In this document: piece by piece, positions 25,006-34,189 of the stretch
Layout of the letters: every line of letters begins with the position of its first letter
Position numbering within the stretch: position 1 is the stretch's first letter
From: an uncultured Roseburia sp.
Lineage (GTDB): Bacteria > Bacillota > Clostridia > Lachnospirales > Lachnospiraceae
DNA: 64,000 nucleotides
NCBI GenBank assembly: GCA_947647505.1
Contig: CANSKO010000001.1
Span: 62,001 to 126,000 of the forward strand
Reading direction: 5' to 3'
Position numbers and translations under genes: made by a program
Notes under the pieces: model-generated
Seen by the model: only the letters and a program-made list of their open reading frames with translations
Told to the model about the DNA's origin: nothing
The model's database searches: none

Positions 25006-26361
25006 ATGCGGAATCAATTAGTGTGGCAGGATCGGTATAATATTGGAATTGATTTTATCGACAGGGAGCATAAAAAGCTTTTCAGCATTATCAACCGACT
25101 GTTTGCCATGTATGAGAAGGCGTCAAAAAGCCAGTGGGTCTGTCAGGAAGGAATTAAATACTTCAAAGATCATGCAATGAAGCATTTTACAGAAGAAGAA
25201 GCCTATATGGCGTCGATTGAATATTCCGGATTTGAGCTGCACAGGCGCATGCACGACGATTTTCGGCAGAAGACGCTTCCGGCGTTGGAGCAGGAGCTGG
25301 TCAAGACGGGGTATTCGTCGGATGCCATCGACCATTTTCTTGGCGTATGCGCTGGATGGCTGATTGGACACACTATGACGGAGGATCGCGCCATTTCAGG
25401 GGAAATCGTCAGTAAATGGGCCAATCTTATGCCGGAAGAAGAGCGGGCTGCCATGCGGCAGACGACGATTCAGTTTATGCGGAATCTGTTTCAGCTGGAT
25501 TTGCAGGTGATCAGTGAATATTATGGCGGAGAGAAATTTGAAAACGGGATATATTACCGCATTGTTTACGCCAACCAGCAGGGGAAAGAATGGGAAATCA
25601 TTCTGGTTTTTGAAGAAAAGCTTCTGGTCAATACGATAGGAAGCCTGATCTGCGATCCGTCGGAAGAGGTAAATGTTATGATGGTGAATGCCACCAGATA
25701 TACGGCGCGCCAGTTTGCGGAATGCATACGAAAGCATTTTCCGTCTGCGGAGCAGTATGAAATGAAATCGGAAAACCTGCTGACGCATGAGCAGATACAG
25801 AAGATTTTTGAAAGCCGAAATCCGCAGTGCAGCTTTTTATTTGATACGGGCGTCGGTTATCTGGCATACAGCTTTATTGCGCCGCATATCACATCCGGAG
25901 AGATGGGCATTTCGATTCAGGCGGAAAATGCAATGGATGAAATCAGTAAATATCTGAAAAAAGACACAAAGCAGCGGCAGAAAAAAATTCTTGTCGTTGA
26001 TGATTCAAAGGTAATGTGCCAGGCGATGCGGGAGCTGTTTGGAAATAACTACGAGGTATCGATTGCGCAGTCCGGCCTTGCAGCGATTCGGACGCTTGTG
26101 CTGAATCGGCCGGATCTGATCCTTTTGGATTATGAGATGCCGGTCTGCGATGGCAAACAGGTATTGGAAATGATACGGGCGGATCATGACATAGCGGATA
26201 TACCGGTTATTTTCCTGACGGGGAAAGTCGATCGGGAAAGCATAAAGAATGTAATGGCGTTAAAGCCGGCCGGCTATCTGTCAAAGACGTTAAAGCCTGT
26301 AGAGATCAAGAAAAGCATCGACGCTTATTTTGACAAGATGTCGAATGCGCCGATGGCCTGA
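25006..26361 (+). CDS. Bacteriohemerythrin / CheX-like / response-regulator fusion
   Basis: Three parts are visible. Residues about 1-135 are a bacteriohemerythrin with all expected di-iron ligands (DREH, HFTEE, HRRMH, HTMTED), so it can bind oxygen. Residues about 150-310 resemble a CheX/CheC-type phosphatase domain; an EEVN tetrad fits the ExxN motif, though similarity is weak. Residues about 325-445 are a receiver (ILVVDDSKVMCQAMRELF, phospho-acceptor Asp in LILLDYEMP, FLTGK with Lys). No DNA-binding output is present. The protein could couple oxygen to phosphoryl flow in chemotaxis or another signalling path. The start has GGGAGGAACTAGC upstream. Confidence 0.82.
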   Translation: MRNQLVWQDRYNIGIDFIDREHKKLFSIINRLFAMYEKASKSQWVCQEGIKYFKDHAMKHFTEEEAYMASIEYSGFELHRRMHDDFRQKTLPALEQELVKTGYSSDAIDHFLGVCAGWLIGHTMTEDRAISGEIVSKWANLMPEEERAAMRQTTIQFMRNLFQLDLQVISEYYGGEKFENGIYYRIVYANQQGKEWEIILVFEEKLLVNTIGSLICDPSEEVNVMMVNATRYTARQFAECIRKHFPSAEQYEMKSENLLTHEQIQKIFESRNPQCSFLFDTGVGYLAYSFIAPHITSGEMGISIQAENAMDEISKYLKKDTKQRQKKILVVDDSKVMCQAMRELFGNNYEVSIAQSGLAAIRTLVLNRPDLILLDYEMPVCDGKQVLEMIRADHDIADIPVIFLTGKVDRESIKNVMALKPAGYLSKTLKPVEIKKSIDAYFDKMSNAPMA

Positions 26362-26489
26362 AGCGCTGTCTGCAATGGAGCTTCCGGGAGGCTTTGATGC
26401 AGCTTATAGCATGTTCTGCTTTTTATGATGCAGAAAGCCTTTCGGATTTTGCAGACGTTATGCGTATCCAGAATGCAACGGGGGGAATT

Positions 26490-27170
26490 ATGCACTACGA
26501 TTGTTTGATTATAGATGATGAAACATTGCTGGCGGACAGTACGGCGGAATATTTTAATCTGTTTGGCGTAAAGACGGCCGTCGTTTATACTGCGTCTGCA
26601 TGTCGAACCTTTTTTCGGGAACATACAGCGGAGCTTTTGCTGCTCGATATCAATCTGGGCGACGAAAGCGGATTTCAACTTTGCAGGGAACTTCGTGAAA
26701 AAACGAAAGTTCCTATTTTATTTATTTCTGCGCGGACAAGCGATGACGATAAGCTGGTCGCGTTCAATATCGGGGGAGACGACTATATACAAAAGCCGTA
26801 TTCGCTGAGCGTTCTGCTGGCCAAAGTAAAGGCAGTGTTAAAGCGTTACGGTCAGGGAAGAAAAGAAGCCTATGCCGACAGCCGGCTTCACGTAGATTTT
26901 CATGCGAGGGAAGTTCTGGTAGAAGGGCGCGCGGCGAAGCTGACGCCGTTGGAGTTTAAGCTGCTGTCTTATCTTATGGAACGGGAAAACAGAGTGATTT
27001 CCAAGCAGGAGCTGTTTGAGAAGGTGTGGGAAGATAAATTTGTAAGCGATGGAACGCTGAACGTGCATATTCGCAAAATACGGGAAGCGATCGAACGGAT
27101 ACCGGGCAGGCCGGAATATATTCTTACCGTATGGGGCGACGGTTATAAGTTTGTCGGAGGAAAGGAATGA
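26490..27170 (+). CDS. OmpR/PhoB-type response regulator
   Basis: Receiver domain (about 1-115; acidic pair IIDDE, phospho-acceptor Asp in LLLLDINLGDESG, Lys in YIQKPYS) plus winged-helix DNA-binding domain (about 130-226; LTPLEFKLLSYLM, TLNVHIRKIREAIE, YILTVWGDGYKF). ATG 26490 is chosen because GGGGGAATT precedes it and the receiver starts right there; the frame is open further upstream but that part does not look like protein. It overlaps the next kinase gene by 4 bases (ATGA). Confidence 0.93.
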   Translation: MHYDCLIIDDETLLADSTAEYFNLFGVKTAVVYTASACRTFFREHTAELLLLDINLGDESGFQLCRELREKTKVPILFISARTSDDDKLVAFNIGGDDYIQKPYSLSVLLAKVKAVLKRYGQGRKEAYADSRLHVDFHAREVLVEGRAAKLTPLEFKLLSYLMERENRVISKQELFEKVWEDKFVSDGTLNVHIRKIREAIERIPGRPEYILTVWGDGYKFVGGKE

Positions 27171-28441
27171 AAATACGAAGGCTGTTTGTGGGTTTTCTGG
27201 CTGTATTTGCAGTGGAAGTTGCGGCGCTTGCTTTTTTGGCCGCCGGCGATGTGGATCAGGCGCAGGACGCTGTCTTGGTGAATGAAGCGGTACAGTCTGT
27301 AGAAGCGGACTGGCATGCGCTGCACCGGCATAAAAATACGACGGGTTTATCGTACGTCGTGCTGGATCGCGTGGGCCATGTGCTGTTTCGGACGGGACCG
27401 GGGTTAAGCGAGAGCATAAATGCGGCGGTGCGCCACCGGGATACGATTTTGGATATAGAAAGCAAAGACGCCGTTGTGGGAAAGCTCATTCTCTATAATG
27501 ACAGCGTACCGTTATATCGGAGCCGGAAAAGAACGGCGATCGTTACCCTTGCCGCCGCTGCGGCACTGCAAAGCGCGGTTTGCATTGGATATGCGTGGTA
27601 TCTGCATCGCGTGATTATAAAGCCGTTTCAAACATTAAACGGCTTTGCAGAGCGCATTGCGGGCGGCAATCTGGACGTGCCTCTGGAAATGGACCGGCAG
27701 AATCTTTTCGGGGCGTTTACGGAAAGCTTTGATATTATGCGGTTTGAACTGAAAAAAGCAAGGCATGCGCAGGCGAAGGCAAACGCGGAGAAAAAAGAGC
27801 TTGTAGCAAAGCTTTCGCATGACGTGAAGACGCCTGTCGCAAGCATCAAAGCAGCTTCCGAGGTTGGGGCTGCGCGGGCGAAGGATGAAAAAACACGGGA
27901 GAATTACCGGCAGATTATTCGAAAGGCGGATCAGATCAACACGCTGATTACGAATCTGTTTACGGCGTCCTTAGAGGAATTGCAGCAGCTTACCGTCGTG
28001 CCGGAGGAGATGGAAAGCATGGAGCTGCGTTCGCTTTTGGACAATGCGGATTATCTGCATCGGGCAGAGGCGCCGGAAATTTTCGGCTGCATCCTGTATG
28101 CGGATCGGCTTCGTTTACAGCAGGTGTTTGACAATATTTTTGCAAACGCGTATAAATATGCAAATACGCCGCTGCTTGTATCGTGCGGGCCGTGCGACGG
28201 ATTTTTTTCTGTCTGCGTGGAAGATGACGGAGGCGGCGTTTTGGAGGAGGAGCTGCCGCTTTTGAAAGAAAAATTCTTTCGAGGCGGTAATGCAAAGCAT
28301 GCGGAGGGCGCCGGGCTTGGTCTTTTTATTTCGGATTATTTTATGCAGAAAATGAACGGAGCGCTTATTGTTGAAAATGGAGCGCGCGGGCTTAAGGTCG
28401 CGGTTCGGATTGCGTATGCATCGTCTGACGCAAAAAAATAA
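27167..28441 (+). CDS. Membrane sensor histidine kinase
   Basis: Two membrane helices (about 6-27 and 122-146) flank an extracytoplasmic region of about 95 residues; a HAMP-like linker follows, then the dimerisation helix with phospho-acceptor His (KLSHDVKTPVASIK), and an ATPase domain with N-box (VFDNIFANAYKYA), G1 (VEDDGGGV) and G2 (GAGLGLFIS). It is translationally coupled to the regulator before it. The ABC transporter downstream is a likely target, but only position suggests this. Confidence 0.92.
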   Translation: MKIRRLFVGFLAVFAVEVAALAFLAAGDVDQAQDAVLVNEAVQSVEADWHALHRHKNTTGLSYVVLDRVGHVLFRTGPGLSESINAAVRHRDTILDIESKDAVVGKLILYNDSVPLYRSRKRTAIVTLAAAAALQSAVCIGYAWYLHRVIIKPFQTLNGFAERIAGGNLDVPLEMDRQNLFGAFTESFDIMRFELKKARHAQAKANAEKKELVAKLSHDVKTPVASIKAASEVGAARAKDEKTRENYRQIIRKADQINTLITNLFTASLEELQQLTVVPEEMESMELRSLLDNADYLHRAEAPEIFGCILYADRLRLQQVFDNIFANAYKYANTPLLVSCGPCDGFFSVCVEDDGGGVLEEELPLLKEKFFRGGNAKHAEGAGLGLFISDYFMQKMNGALIVENGARGLKVAVRIAYASSDAKK

Positions 28442-28473
28442 AACAGAATATAAGGAGTCGGAAGGAGACGGCG

Positions 28474-28854
28474 GTGAAATTAAAAAATGTACTGATTGTT
28501 GTAAAAGATATCGAACAGTCAAAAAAATTTTATCAGGAGCTGTTTGGACTTGAGCTGGCGCTTGACAATGACGGCAACATGATTTTAACGGAAGGCCTTG
28601 TGCTTCAGGATGAGAAAATCTGGAAGGAGTTTCTGGGAAAAGACGTTATCCCGAAAAGCAATTCCTGTGAATTGTATTTTGAAGAACAGAATATCGAAGC
28701 GTTTGTCGAAAAGCTGGAACGGCTTTATCCATCCATTTCATACGTGAATCGGCTTATGACGCACAGCTGGGGACAAAAAGTAATTCGTTTTTATGATCTG
28801 GACGGAAATCTGATTGAAGTGGGAACGCCCATGCAGCTTTTAAGGAATTCTTAA
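28474..28854 (+). CDS. Glyoxalase/VOC-superfamily protein
   Basis: A 126-residue single-domain VOC protein: VLIVVKDIEQSKKFYQELFG at the start, IRFYDLDGNLIEVGTPM at the end. The family covers lyases, dioxygenases and antibiotic-binding proteins, and the sequence does not tell which. GTG 28474 is preceded by GGAAGGAGACG. It lies between a two-component system and an ABC transporter, so a role in resistance to a small molecule is possible but only inferred. Confidence 0.85.
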   Translation: MKLKNVLIVVKDIEQSKKFYQELFGLELALDNDGNMILTEGLVLQDEKIWKEFLGKDVIPKSNSCELYFEEQNIEAFVEKLERLYPSISYVNRLMTHSWGQKVIRFYDLDGNLIEVGTPMQLLRNS

Positions 28855-28917
28855 GGTCTGCCTAAAGACATTTAAGGAAAGAATCCGTAAAATAAGCCGT
28901 AGAAAAGGAGGAAGGCT

Positions 28918-29676
28918 ATGAAAGACGTATTGTTAAAAACAGAATGTTTAAGCAAATCGTTTTCAAACGGCGGCATGCTGCGGCATATTTTAAAAAATAT
29001 TGATCTGGAATTGTATGCGGGCGATTTTACGGTAATTATGGGGGCGAGCGGAGCCGGGAAGTCCACGCTTTTGTATGCGCTTTCCGGCATGGATAAGCCG
29101 TCTCTTGGCAGGATTTGTTTTGGAGAAGAGGAGATTTCCGGTTATGGGCAGGATCAGCTTGCCCTGTTTCGGAGGAAACACTGCGGATTTGTCTTTCAGC
29201 AGATTTACCTGATTGACACGATGTCTGTGATGGATAATGTGCTTGCGGCGGGAATGCTTGTCAACAGGGACAGAAAGGCGCTTTTGAAAAAAGCGGAAGA
29301 ATTGTTTGCGGCGGTGGGGATTTCAAAAGAGGTGCAGAAAAAATTTCCGACGCAGATTTCCGGCGGCGAAGCGCAGCGGGCGGGCATTGTCCGGGCGTTG
29401 ATTAACCAGCCCAAAATCCTGTTTGCCGATGAGCCGACGGGGGCGCTCAATTCCAAAACGGGGCTTGACGTTTTGGATACGCTGACAAAATGCAACGAAC
29501 AGGGACAGAGCATTGTGATGGTTACGCACGATATGCGGTCCGCCAGACGCGGCAACCGGATTTTGTATCTGAAAGACGGCGCGATTTTGGGCGAATGCGC
29601 GCTTGGAGCGTACCGGTCCGGCGACAGAGAGCGGCAGGAAGCGCTTTCCGGGTTTTTAAGGGAAATGGGGTGGTAA
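28918..29676 (+). CDS. ABC transporter ATPase (MacB/BceA type)
   Basis: Nucleotide-binding subunit of 252 residues: Walker A GASGAGKST (about 42-50), Q-loop, signature ISGGEAQRAGIVRAL, Walker B ILFADEPTG and the H-loop VTHD. This subfamily works with FtsX-type permeases such as the one encoded 2 bases downstream, in lipoprotein release, peptide export or antimicrobial-peptide resistance. AAAAGGAGGAAGGC gives the start. Confidence 0.93.
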   Translation: MKDVLLKTECLSKSFSNGGMLRHILKNIDLELYAGDFTVIMGASGAGKSTLLYALSGMDKPSLGRICFGEEEISGYGQDQLALFRRKHCGFVFQQIYLIDTMSVMDNVLAAGMLVNRDRKALLKKAEELFAAVGISKEVQKKFPTQISGGEAQRAGIVRALINQPKILFADEPTGALNSKTGLDVLDTLTKCNEQGQSIVMVTHDMRSARRGNRILYLKDGAILGECALGAYRSGDRERQEALSGFLREMGW

Positions 29677-29677
29677 G

Positions 29678-32020
29678 ATGCATAAGAGCATGCTTCTTGC
29701 CCGTTCTCAGCTCAAAGGGGCAAAGGGACAGGCGATTGCAATTGTCGCGCTTTTGTTTCTGGCATCGTCGATGCTTCATCTCTGGCTGATGCTTTCCATG
29801 GATTACCGGCAGAATTTTGACCGCTGCCACGACAGGCTGCATGCGGCGCACGTCCTGCTTGCGGCGGATGACGACAGCGACGGTTTGCGGGATTTTCTGA
29901 CGCAGACGGCAAAGGGCGACGGGCGGACGGAGGAAATTTCGTTCGACGATGCGATGCACAAAGTTGGATTTTTTGCTTATAATGGCGGCGAGGTCAATAC
30001 GGAATTGCTGTTTATCAACAGGGAGACGGCAGTTTCGCGCTCCGTTGGAAGCGTGGAAATCGTAGAAGAGGGCGACGTAAAAAGCGGCATTTATCTGCCG
30101 GTTTTATATAAGTCGAAGGAGATTGCCATTGGAAATACAATTGAAATTTCGATTGGAAATACAGATATGCGCTATGAGGTCTGCGGCTTTTTTAACAGCG
30201 TAATGGCAGGGTCGCATAACTGCGGCATGTGTGAGCTGATGCTGACGGAGGATGCGTACAAAAAGCTGGAGGAGGAGAACATCGCGCCGAAAGCCGCGCT
30301 TTGTTCCATTCGCATTTCTGATCAGGCGGAAAGCGAAGCGTATGAAACAATGCTCAAAAACGCCGTATCTTCCAAATATCCGCATGTGAAAACCGTAAGC
30401 AACTCGTATGCGCTTGTTTCGCAGTCCCGTTATATTTCGCAAATGGTCTGCGCCGGCATTTTAAGCGCAATGGCCTGTTTCCTGTCAGGCATCGCGCTTG
30501 TTGTGATGGCGTCGAACATCGTCCATTATGTGCAGGAGAACATGAAGCATCTGGGCGCGCTGAAGGCAATCGGCTATACGGGGCGGCAGCTGCGCGGCTC
30601 TCTTTTGATGCAGTTTCTTTTGCTGACGCTGCTTTCTGCAACAGCGGGCGTTCTGGCGTCGTATTTGCTGTTTCCGCCGTTAAACGCCATGATGATTGCG
30701 CAGACAGGCATTCCGTATGAAGTCCGGTTTTTGCCGCTGCCGCTTCTGACGACGCTTTTGATCCTGTGCGGAGCCGCATGGGCAGTCGTATGCGTCTCTT
30801 CCCGCCGGATGAAAAAAATGGAGCCGATTACGATGCTGCGGCAGGGCATCTTTTCCCATAATTTCAAACGAAACTATGCGCCGCTTGCGCACGCTAAGCT
30901 GCCGCTTTCGTTTGCGCTTGCGCTGAAAACGACGCTTTCGGGCATAAAATATAATTTTACCGTCGGCGTCACGATGCTCCTCCTTTCGCTTATCGTCGTG
31001 TTTTCCGGGGTGATGGAAAAAAATATGATTGCCGATGCGACACCGTTTTTAGATCTGATCGTTGGGGAGACGGCGGACAGCTGCATCAGCGTTCTGGCAC
31101 AGACAGAGCAGGATTTTTTGCAGGAAATGCAGGCGGATGAACGCGTGCAAAAAGCGTACCTCTACAGTTCTCAGGAGGTGCGGCATGACGGCGGCGCCAA
31201 GCTGATGGCAACGATCTGCGACGATTTTTCCAACGTAAATAATCAAAGCGTCGTCTTTGAAGGAAGATTTCCAAAGTATGCGAATGAAATTGCGCTTGGC
31301 GCAACGTATGCGAAGGAACAGGATCTTGCAATCGGGCAGGAGATTACGGTGACGGCAAACGGAAAAGAAGCGGCATATCTTGTGACCGGCTTTACGCAGA
31401 TCAGCAATAATCTTGGAAAGGACTGTCTGATGACGAGAGACGGCTATGAACGGCTGGGAGAATTGCAGGCGGCAGAGTATTATCTGAATCTTTTGGAGGG
31501 GACGGATATTGAGGCGTTTCATGCGCAGGCAAAGAAGCGATTTGGAGACGGCGTAAATGTTACGATCAATATCCGGGCGGCGTTAGAAGGCATGTCGTCC
31601 GTTTATATTTCTCTGATGAAGGTCATTGTTTTTGCGGTTCTGCTGCTTAGCGTTTTCGTCATTGCATTCGTGCTTTTTTTGCTGGTGCGGATTATGCTGG
31701 GCAGTAAGAAGCGGGAGTATGGGATATTAAAGGCGTGCGGCTTTACGTCAGGACAGCTGGTTTTGCAGACGGCGTTGTCTTTTCTGCCGGCAATGACAGT
31801 TTCAACCGCCATTGGACTGCTTGTCAGCAGCTGCATCATCAATCCGCTGACGGCGTTGTTTCTGGGCAGCATTGGCATCGTCAAATGCACGTTTGTCGTG
31901 CCGGTCGGATGGATTGCGGCCGCCGGCGCCGGGCTTTTGCTGCTGGCATTTGCAATGGCGTGCCTGCTGTCTCTGAAAATCAGGAAAATTACGCCGAAGG
32001 AGTTGCTTGTGGGGGAGTAA
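29678..32020 (+). CDS. FtsX-type ABC transporter permease
   Basis: Large permease of 780 residues with a first membrane helix at about 15-38, an extracytoplasmic domain to about 245, a block of three helices (about 255-390), another helix near 425 followed by a second extracytoplasmic domain (about 445-640), and a final block of three helices (about 640-770). This duplicated FtsX layout is typical of MacB/LolC-like or bacteriocin-responsive exporters. Partner of the ATPase upstream. The stop codon lies in the loop of a terminator hairpin. Confidence 0.9.
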   Translation: MHKSMLLARSQLKGAKGQAIAIVALLFLASSMLHLWLMLSMDYRQNFDRCHDRLHAAHVLLAADDDSDGLRDFLTQTAKGDGRTEEISFDDAMHKVGFFAYNGGEVNTELLFINRETAVSRSVGSVEIVEEGDVKSGIYLPVLYKSKEIAIGNTIEISIGNTDMRYEVCGFFNSVMAGSHNCGMCELMLTEDAYKKLEEENIAPKAALCSIRISDQAESEAYETMLKNAVSSKYPHVKTVSNSYALVSQSRYISQMVCAGILSAMACFLSGIALVVMASNIVHYVQENMKHLGALKAIGYTGRQLRGSLLMQFLLLTLLSATAGVLASYLLFPPLNAMMIAQTGIPYEVRFLPLPLLTTLLILCGAAWAVVCVSSRRMKKMEPITMLRQGIFSHNFKRNYAPLAHAKLPLSFALALKTTLSGIKYNFTVGVTMLLLSLIVVFSGVMEKNMIADATPFLDLIVGETADSCISVLAQTEQDFLQEMQADERVQKAYLYSSQEVRHDGGAKLMATICDDFSNVNNQSVVFEGRFPKYANEIALGATYAKEQDLAIGQEITVTANGKEAAYLVTGFTQISNNLGKDCLMTRDGYERLGELQAAEYYLNLLEGTDIEAFHAQAKKRFGDGVNVTINIRAALEGMSSVYISLMKVIVFAVLLLSVFVIAFVLFLLVRIMLGSKKREYGILKACGFTSGQLVLQTALSFLPAMTVSTAIGLLVSSCIINPLTALFLGSIGIVKCTFVVPVGWIAAAGAGLLLLAFAMACLLSLKIRKITPKELLVGE

Positions 32021-32036
32021 AATCCCCCATATTTTC
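32010..32036 (+). terminator. Terminator after the ABC transporter
   Basis: TGGGGGA pairs perfectly with TCCCCCA around a 6-base loop that contains the permease stop codon, followed by TATTTT. Confidence 0.75.
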
Positions 32037-32077
32037 TGCTTTGACACACAGGCTGCGTACAGGAAAAAAGAAAGACG

Positions 32078-32106
32078 TTGCCTGTCCATGCGGTTCGTGA
32101 TATGAT
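32078..32106 (+). promoter_or_regulatory. Sigma-A type promoter for the sodium symporter
   Basis: TTGCCT and TATGAT with a 17-base spacer, about 40 bases ahead of the symporter start. A TTGACA at 32041-32046 has no good -10 partner. Confidence 0.6.
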
Positions 32107-32144
32107 AATGCAATACGATGAATGGGAACGGGGAGGTTTTTCAT

Positions 32145-33542
32145 ATGAGAAAAGAGGAGCATGCCGGCGCCGCGCTGCAAAAGGGAAAGGCGCGTAGCAG
32201 TTTTTCCGGGAAATTAGGCTATGTGCTGGCCGTTGCAGGGTCGGCTGTCGGGCTTGGGAATATCTGGAGGTTTCCCTACCTGGCAGCAAAGTACGGAGGC
32301 GGTATTTTTCTTTTGACGTACCTCGTATTGATGCTGACGTTTGGCTATGCGCTGATCGTATCGGAGACGGCTTTGGGACGCATGACGAAGCGAAGCCCGG
32401 TGGGGGCGTTCGGGACGTTTGGCAAAAGTCTGCCGTTTCGGCTTGGAGGATGGATCAACGCCGTCATTCCCATGCTGATTGTGCCCTATTACAGCGTTAT
32501 TGGAGGATGGGTCGTAAAATATCTGTTTGAATATCTGCGGGGCAGCACGGCGTCTTTGGCCGAAGACGGCTATTTTACGAATTTTATTTCCAATGGATTT
32601 GAAGCGGAAATCTGGTTTTTGCTGTTTGGCCTGATCGTTGTGACGGTCTTATTTGCCGGGGTCAGACAGGGCGTGGAGCGCGTTTCCAAAATTATGATGC
32701 CGCTGCTTGTGGCGCTTGCCCTGTTTGTCGCAGTGTATTCGATGACAAGGCCGGGAGCGCTGCGGGGCGTAGCCTATTTTCTGATACCCAATTTTAAAAA
32801 TTTTTCCTGGATGACGGTCGTAGCGGCTATGGGGCAGATGTTTTATTCCCTGTCAATTGCAATGGGAATCTTATATACATACGGTTCTTACATAAAGAAG
32901 GACGTGGATATTGAAGCGTCCACCAAACAGGTCGAGGTATTTGACACGGCGATTGCGATGCTGGCGGGACTGATGATTATTCCGGCCGTGTTTGCATTTT
33001 CCGGCGGCGATCCCGATACGTTAAATGCGGGGCCTTCGCTGATGTTTATTACGATTCCGAAAGTATTTGCAAGCATGGGATTTGGAACGGGAGCCGGGAT
33101 TCTCTTTTTTCTTCTGGTGCTGCTTGCGGCTGTGACAAGCGCGATTTCTCTGGCGGAGTCCGGCGTGTCTACGTTTGAGGATGAGCTTGGGCTCAGCCGT
33201 CGCAAATCGACGTTTTTGATGGGCGCGCTGATTCTTTTGATCGGATCGGTCTGCGCGCTTGGATTTGGCGTGTTAGACTTTGTTACGCTGCTTGGCATGT
33301 CGATTCTTGATTTTTTTGATTTTCTGACGAATTCTCTGATGATGCCCGTGGCGGCCCTTGCGACCTGCATTCTCGTTACGCGCGTCGCAGGGCTGAAAAA
33401 GATTGCGCAGGAAGTGGAGCAGTCTTCGGCGTTTCATCGAAAGAAGATGTATGGCTTTTTTATGCGGTATCTTGCGCCGGTCTGCATTATTATTATATTG
33501 TTTAGCTCGATTGCAGGCGTGCTTGGATGGATTACGATGTAG
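32145..33542 (+). CDS. Neurotransmitter:sodium symporter (NSS/SNF) family transporter
   Basis: LeuT-type sodium-coupled symporter, normally carrying amino acids or tryptophan-like substrates. The N-terminal GYVLAVAGSAVGLGNIWRFP and YLAAKYGGGIFLLTYL segments form the sodium and substrate sites in the family; about 11-12 membrane helices are predicted over 465 residues. ATG 32145 follows GGGGAGGTTTTTC and is preferred to ATG 32118. The specific substrate is not deducible. The acetyltransferase gene follows 25 bases later. Confidence 0.93.
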   Translation: MRKEEHAGAALQKGKARSSFSGKLGYVLAVAGSAVGLGNIWRFPYLAAKYGGGIFLLTYLVLMLTFGYALIVSETALGRMTKRSPVGAFGTFGKSLPFRLGGWINAVIPMLIVPYYSVIGGWVVKYLFEYLRGSTASLAEDGYFTNFISNGFEAEIWFLLFGLIVVTVLFAGVRQGVERVSKIMMPLLVALALFVAVYSMTRPGALRGVAYFLIPNFKNFSWMTVVAAMGQMFYSLSIAMGILYTYGSYIKKDVDIEASTKQVEVFDTAIAMLAGLMIIPAVFAFSGGDPDTLNAGPSLMFITIPKVFASMGFGTGAGILFFLLVLLAAVTSAISLAESGVSTFEDELGLSRRKSTFLMGALILLIGSVCALGFGVLDFVTLLGMSILDFFDFLTNSLMMPVAALATCILVTRVAGLKKIAQEVEQSSAFHRKKMYGFFMRYLAPVCIIIILFSSIAGVLGWITM

Positions 33543-33567
33543 AAGCGGGAAGCAGAGGAGGCTGCAT

Positions 33568-34125
33568 ATGGAGAAAAAAACAGAGCAGAAAGTGACAACA
33601 GATTTGCAGAAGCGATTTTTGTTTCGCTCCATCCGGCAGGAGGAGGCAAAAGAGGCGGCGCTGGCGGAGCGCGTCTGCTTTCCGCCGCATGAGGCATGCT
33701 CCGAAGAAATGATACGGGCATGCGCCGCTGCGGCTCCCGATTTATTTCTGGTGGCAAAAGACAGGCAGACAGGAAAAATAGCCGGATTTTTGTATGGTCT
33801 GGCTACAAAGGAGCGTTCGTTTCGGGATGCGTTTTTTACGGATGCAGGTCTGCATGATCCAAATGGCGAAACGGTCATGCTTCTGGGGCTTGGCGTGCTT
33901 CCGGAATACCGCAGACAGGGACTGGCGGAGGAGCTGATGCGCCGGTATTTTGGCAGAGAGCGGGAAAAGGGGCGGAGGATGCTGCGGCTGACGTGTCTGC
34001 CCGCTAAGGTAAAGATGTATCAGCGCATGGGATTTTGCGACGGTGGATTTGCAGATTCTGCATGGGGAGGAGAACAGTGGCATGAAATGAGCCGCGCAAT
34101 AGAAAAAGGAGCGGTCTGTATATGA
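33568..34125 (+). CDS. GNAT-family N-acetyltransferase
   Basis: A 185-residue acetyl-CoA-dependent transferase resembling the arylalkylamine type (IRQEEAKEAALAERVCFPP at the start). The acetyl-CoA loop is in LGLGVLPEYRRQGLAEELM, and a late motif CLPAKVKMYQRMGF fits beta6-beta7. ATG 33568 with AGAGGAGGC upstream is the clear start; the longer open frame lies inside the symporter gene. Substrate unknown; location behind an amino-acid-type symporter may hint at an amine or amino acid substrate. Confidence 0.87.
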   Translation: MEKKTEQKVTTDLQKRFLFRSIRQEEAKEAALAERVCFPPHEACSEEMIRACAAAAPDLFLVAKDRQTGKIAGFLYGLATKERSFRDAFFTDAGLHDPNGETVMLLGLGVLPEYRRQGLAEELMRRYFGREREKGRRMLRLTCLPAKVKMYQRMGFCDGGFADSAWGGEQWHEMSRAIEKGAVCI

Positions 34126-34189
34126 AGAAAGAAGCATGGAAGAAGCTTCTCCTGGTGGCGGAAAAGCGGTAAAAAGGAAAGAAGCGATC

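Noticed and set aside
26389-26440. Inverted repeat AGGCTTT...AAAGCCT with inner TGCA pair between the hemerythrin gene and the response regulator
   Set aside because: The loop is nearly 30 bases and there is no T-run, so it is not a convincing terminator.
28918-32020. Assignment of the ABC transporter as a bacitracin (BceAB) resistance pump
   Set aside because: The upstream kinase has a large outer domain, unlike BceS, and the permease has a duplicated FtsX layout with two large outer domains rather than the BceB type; only a general export function is supported.
34137-34151. AGAAGCTTCT palindrome between the acetyltransferase and the minus-strand kinase
   Set aside because: Too short, no loop and no T-run; not a terminator or supported operator.
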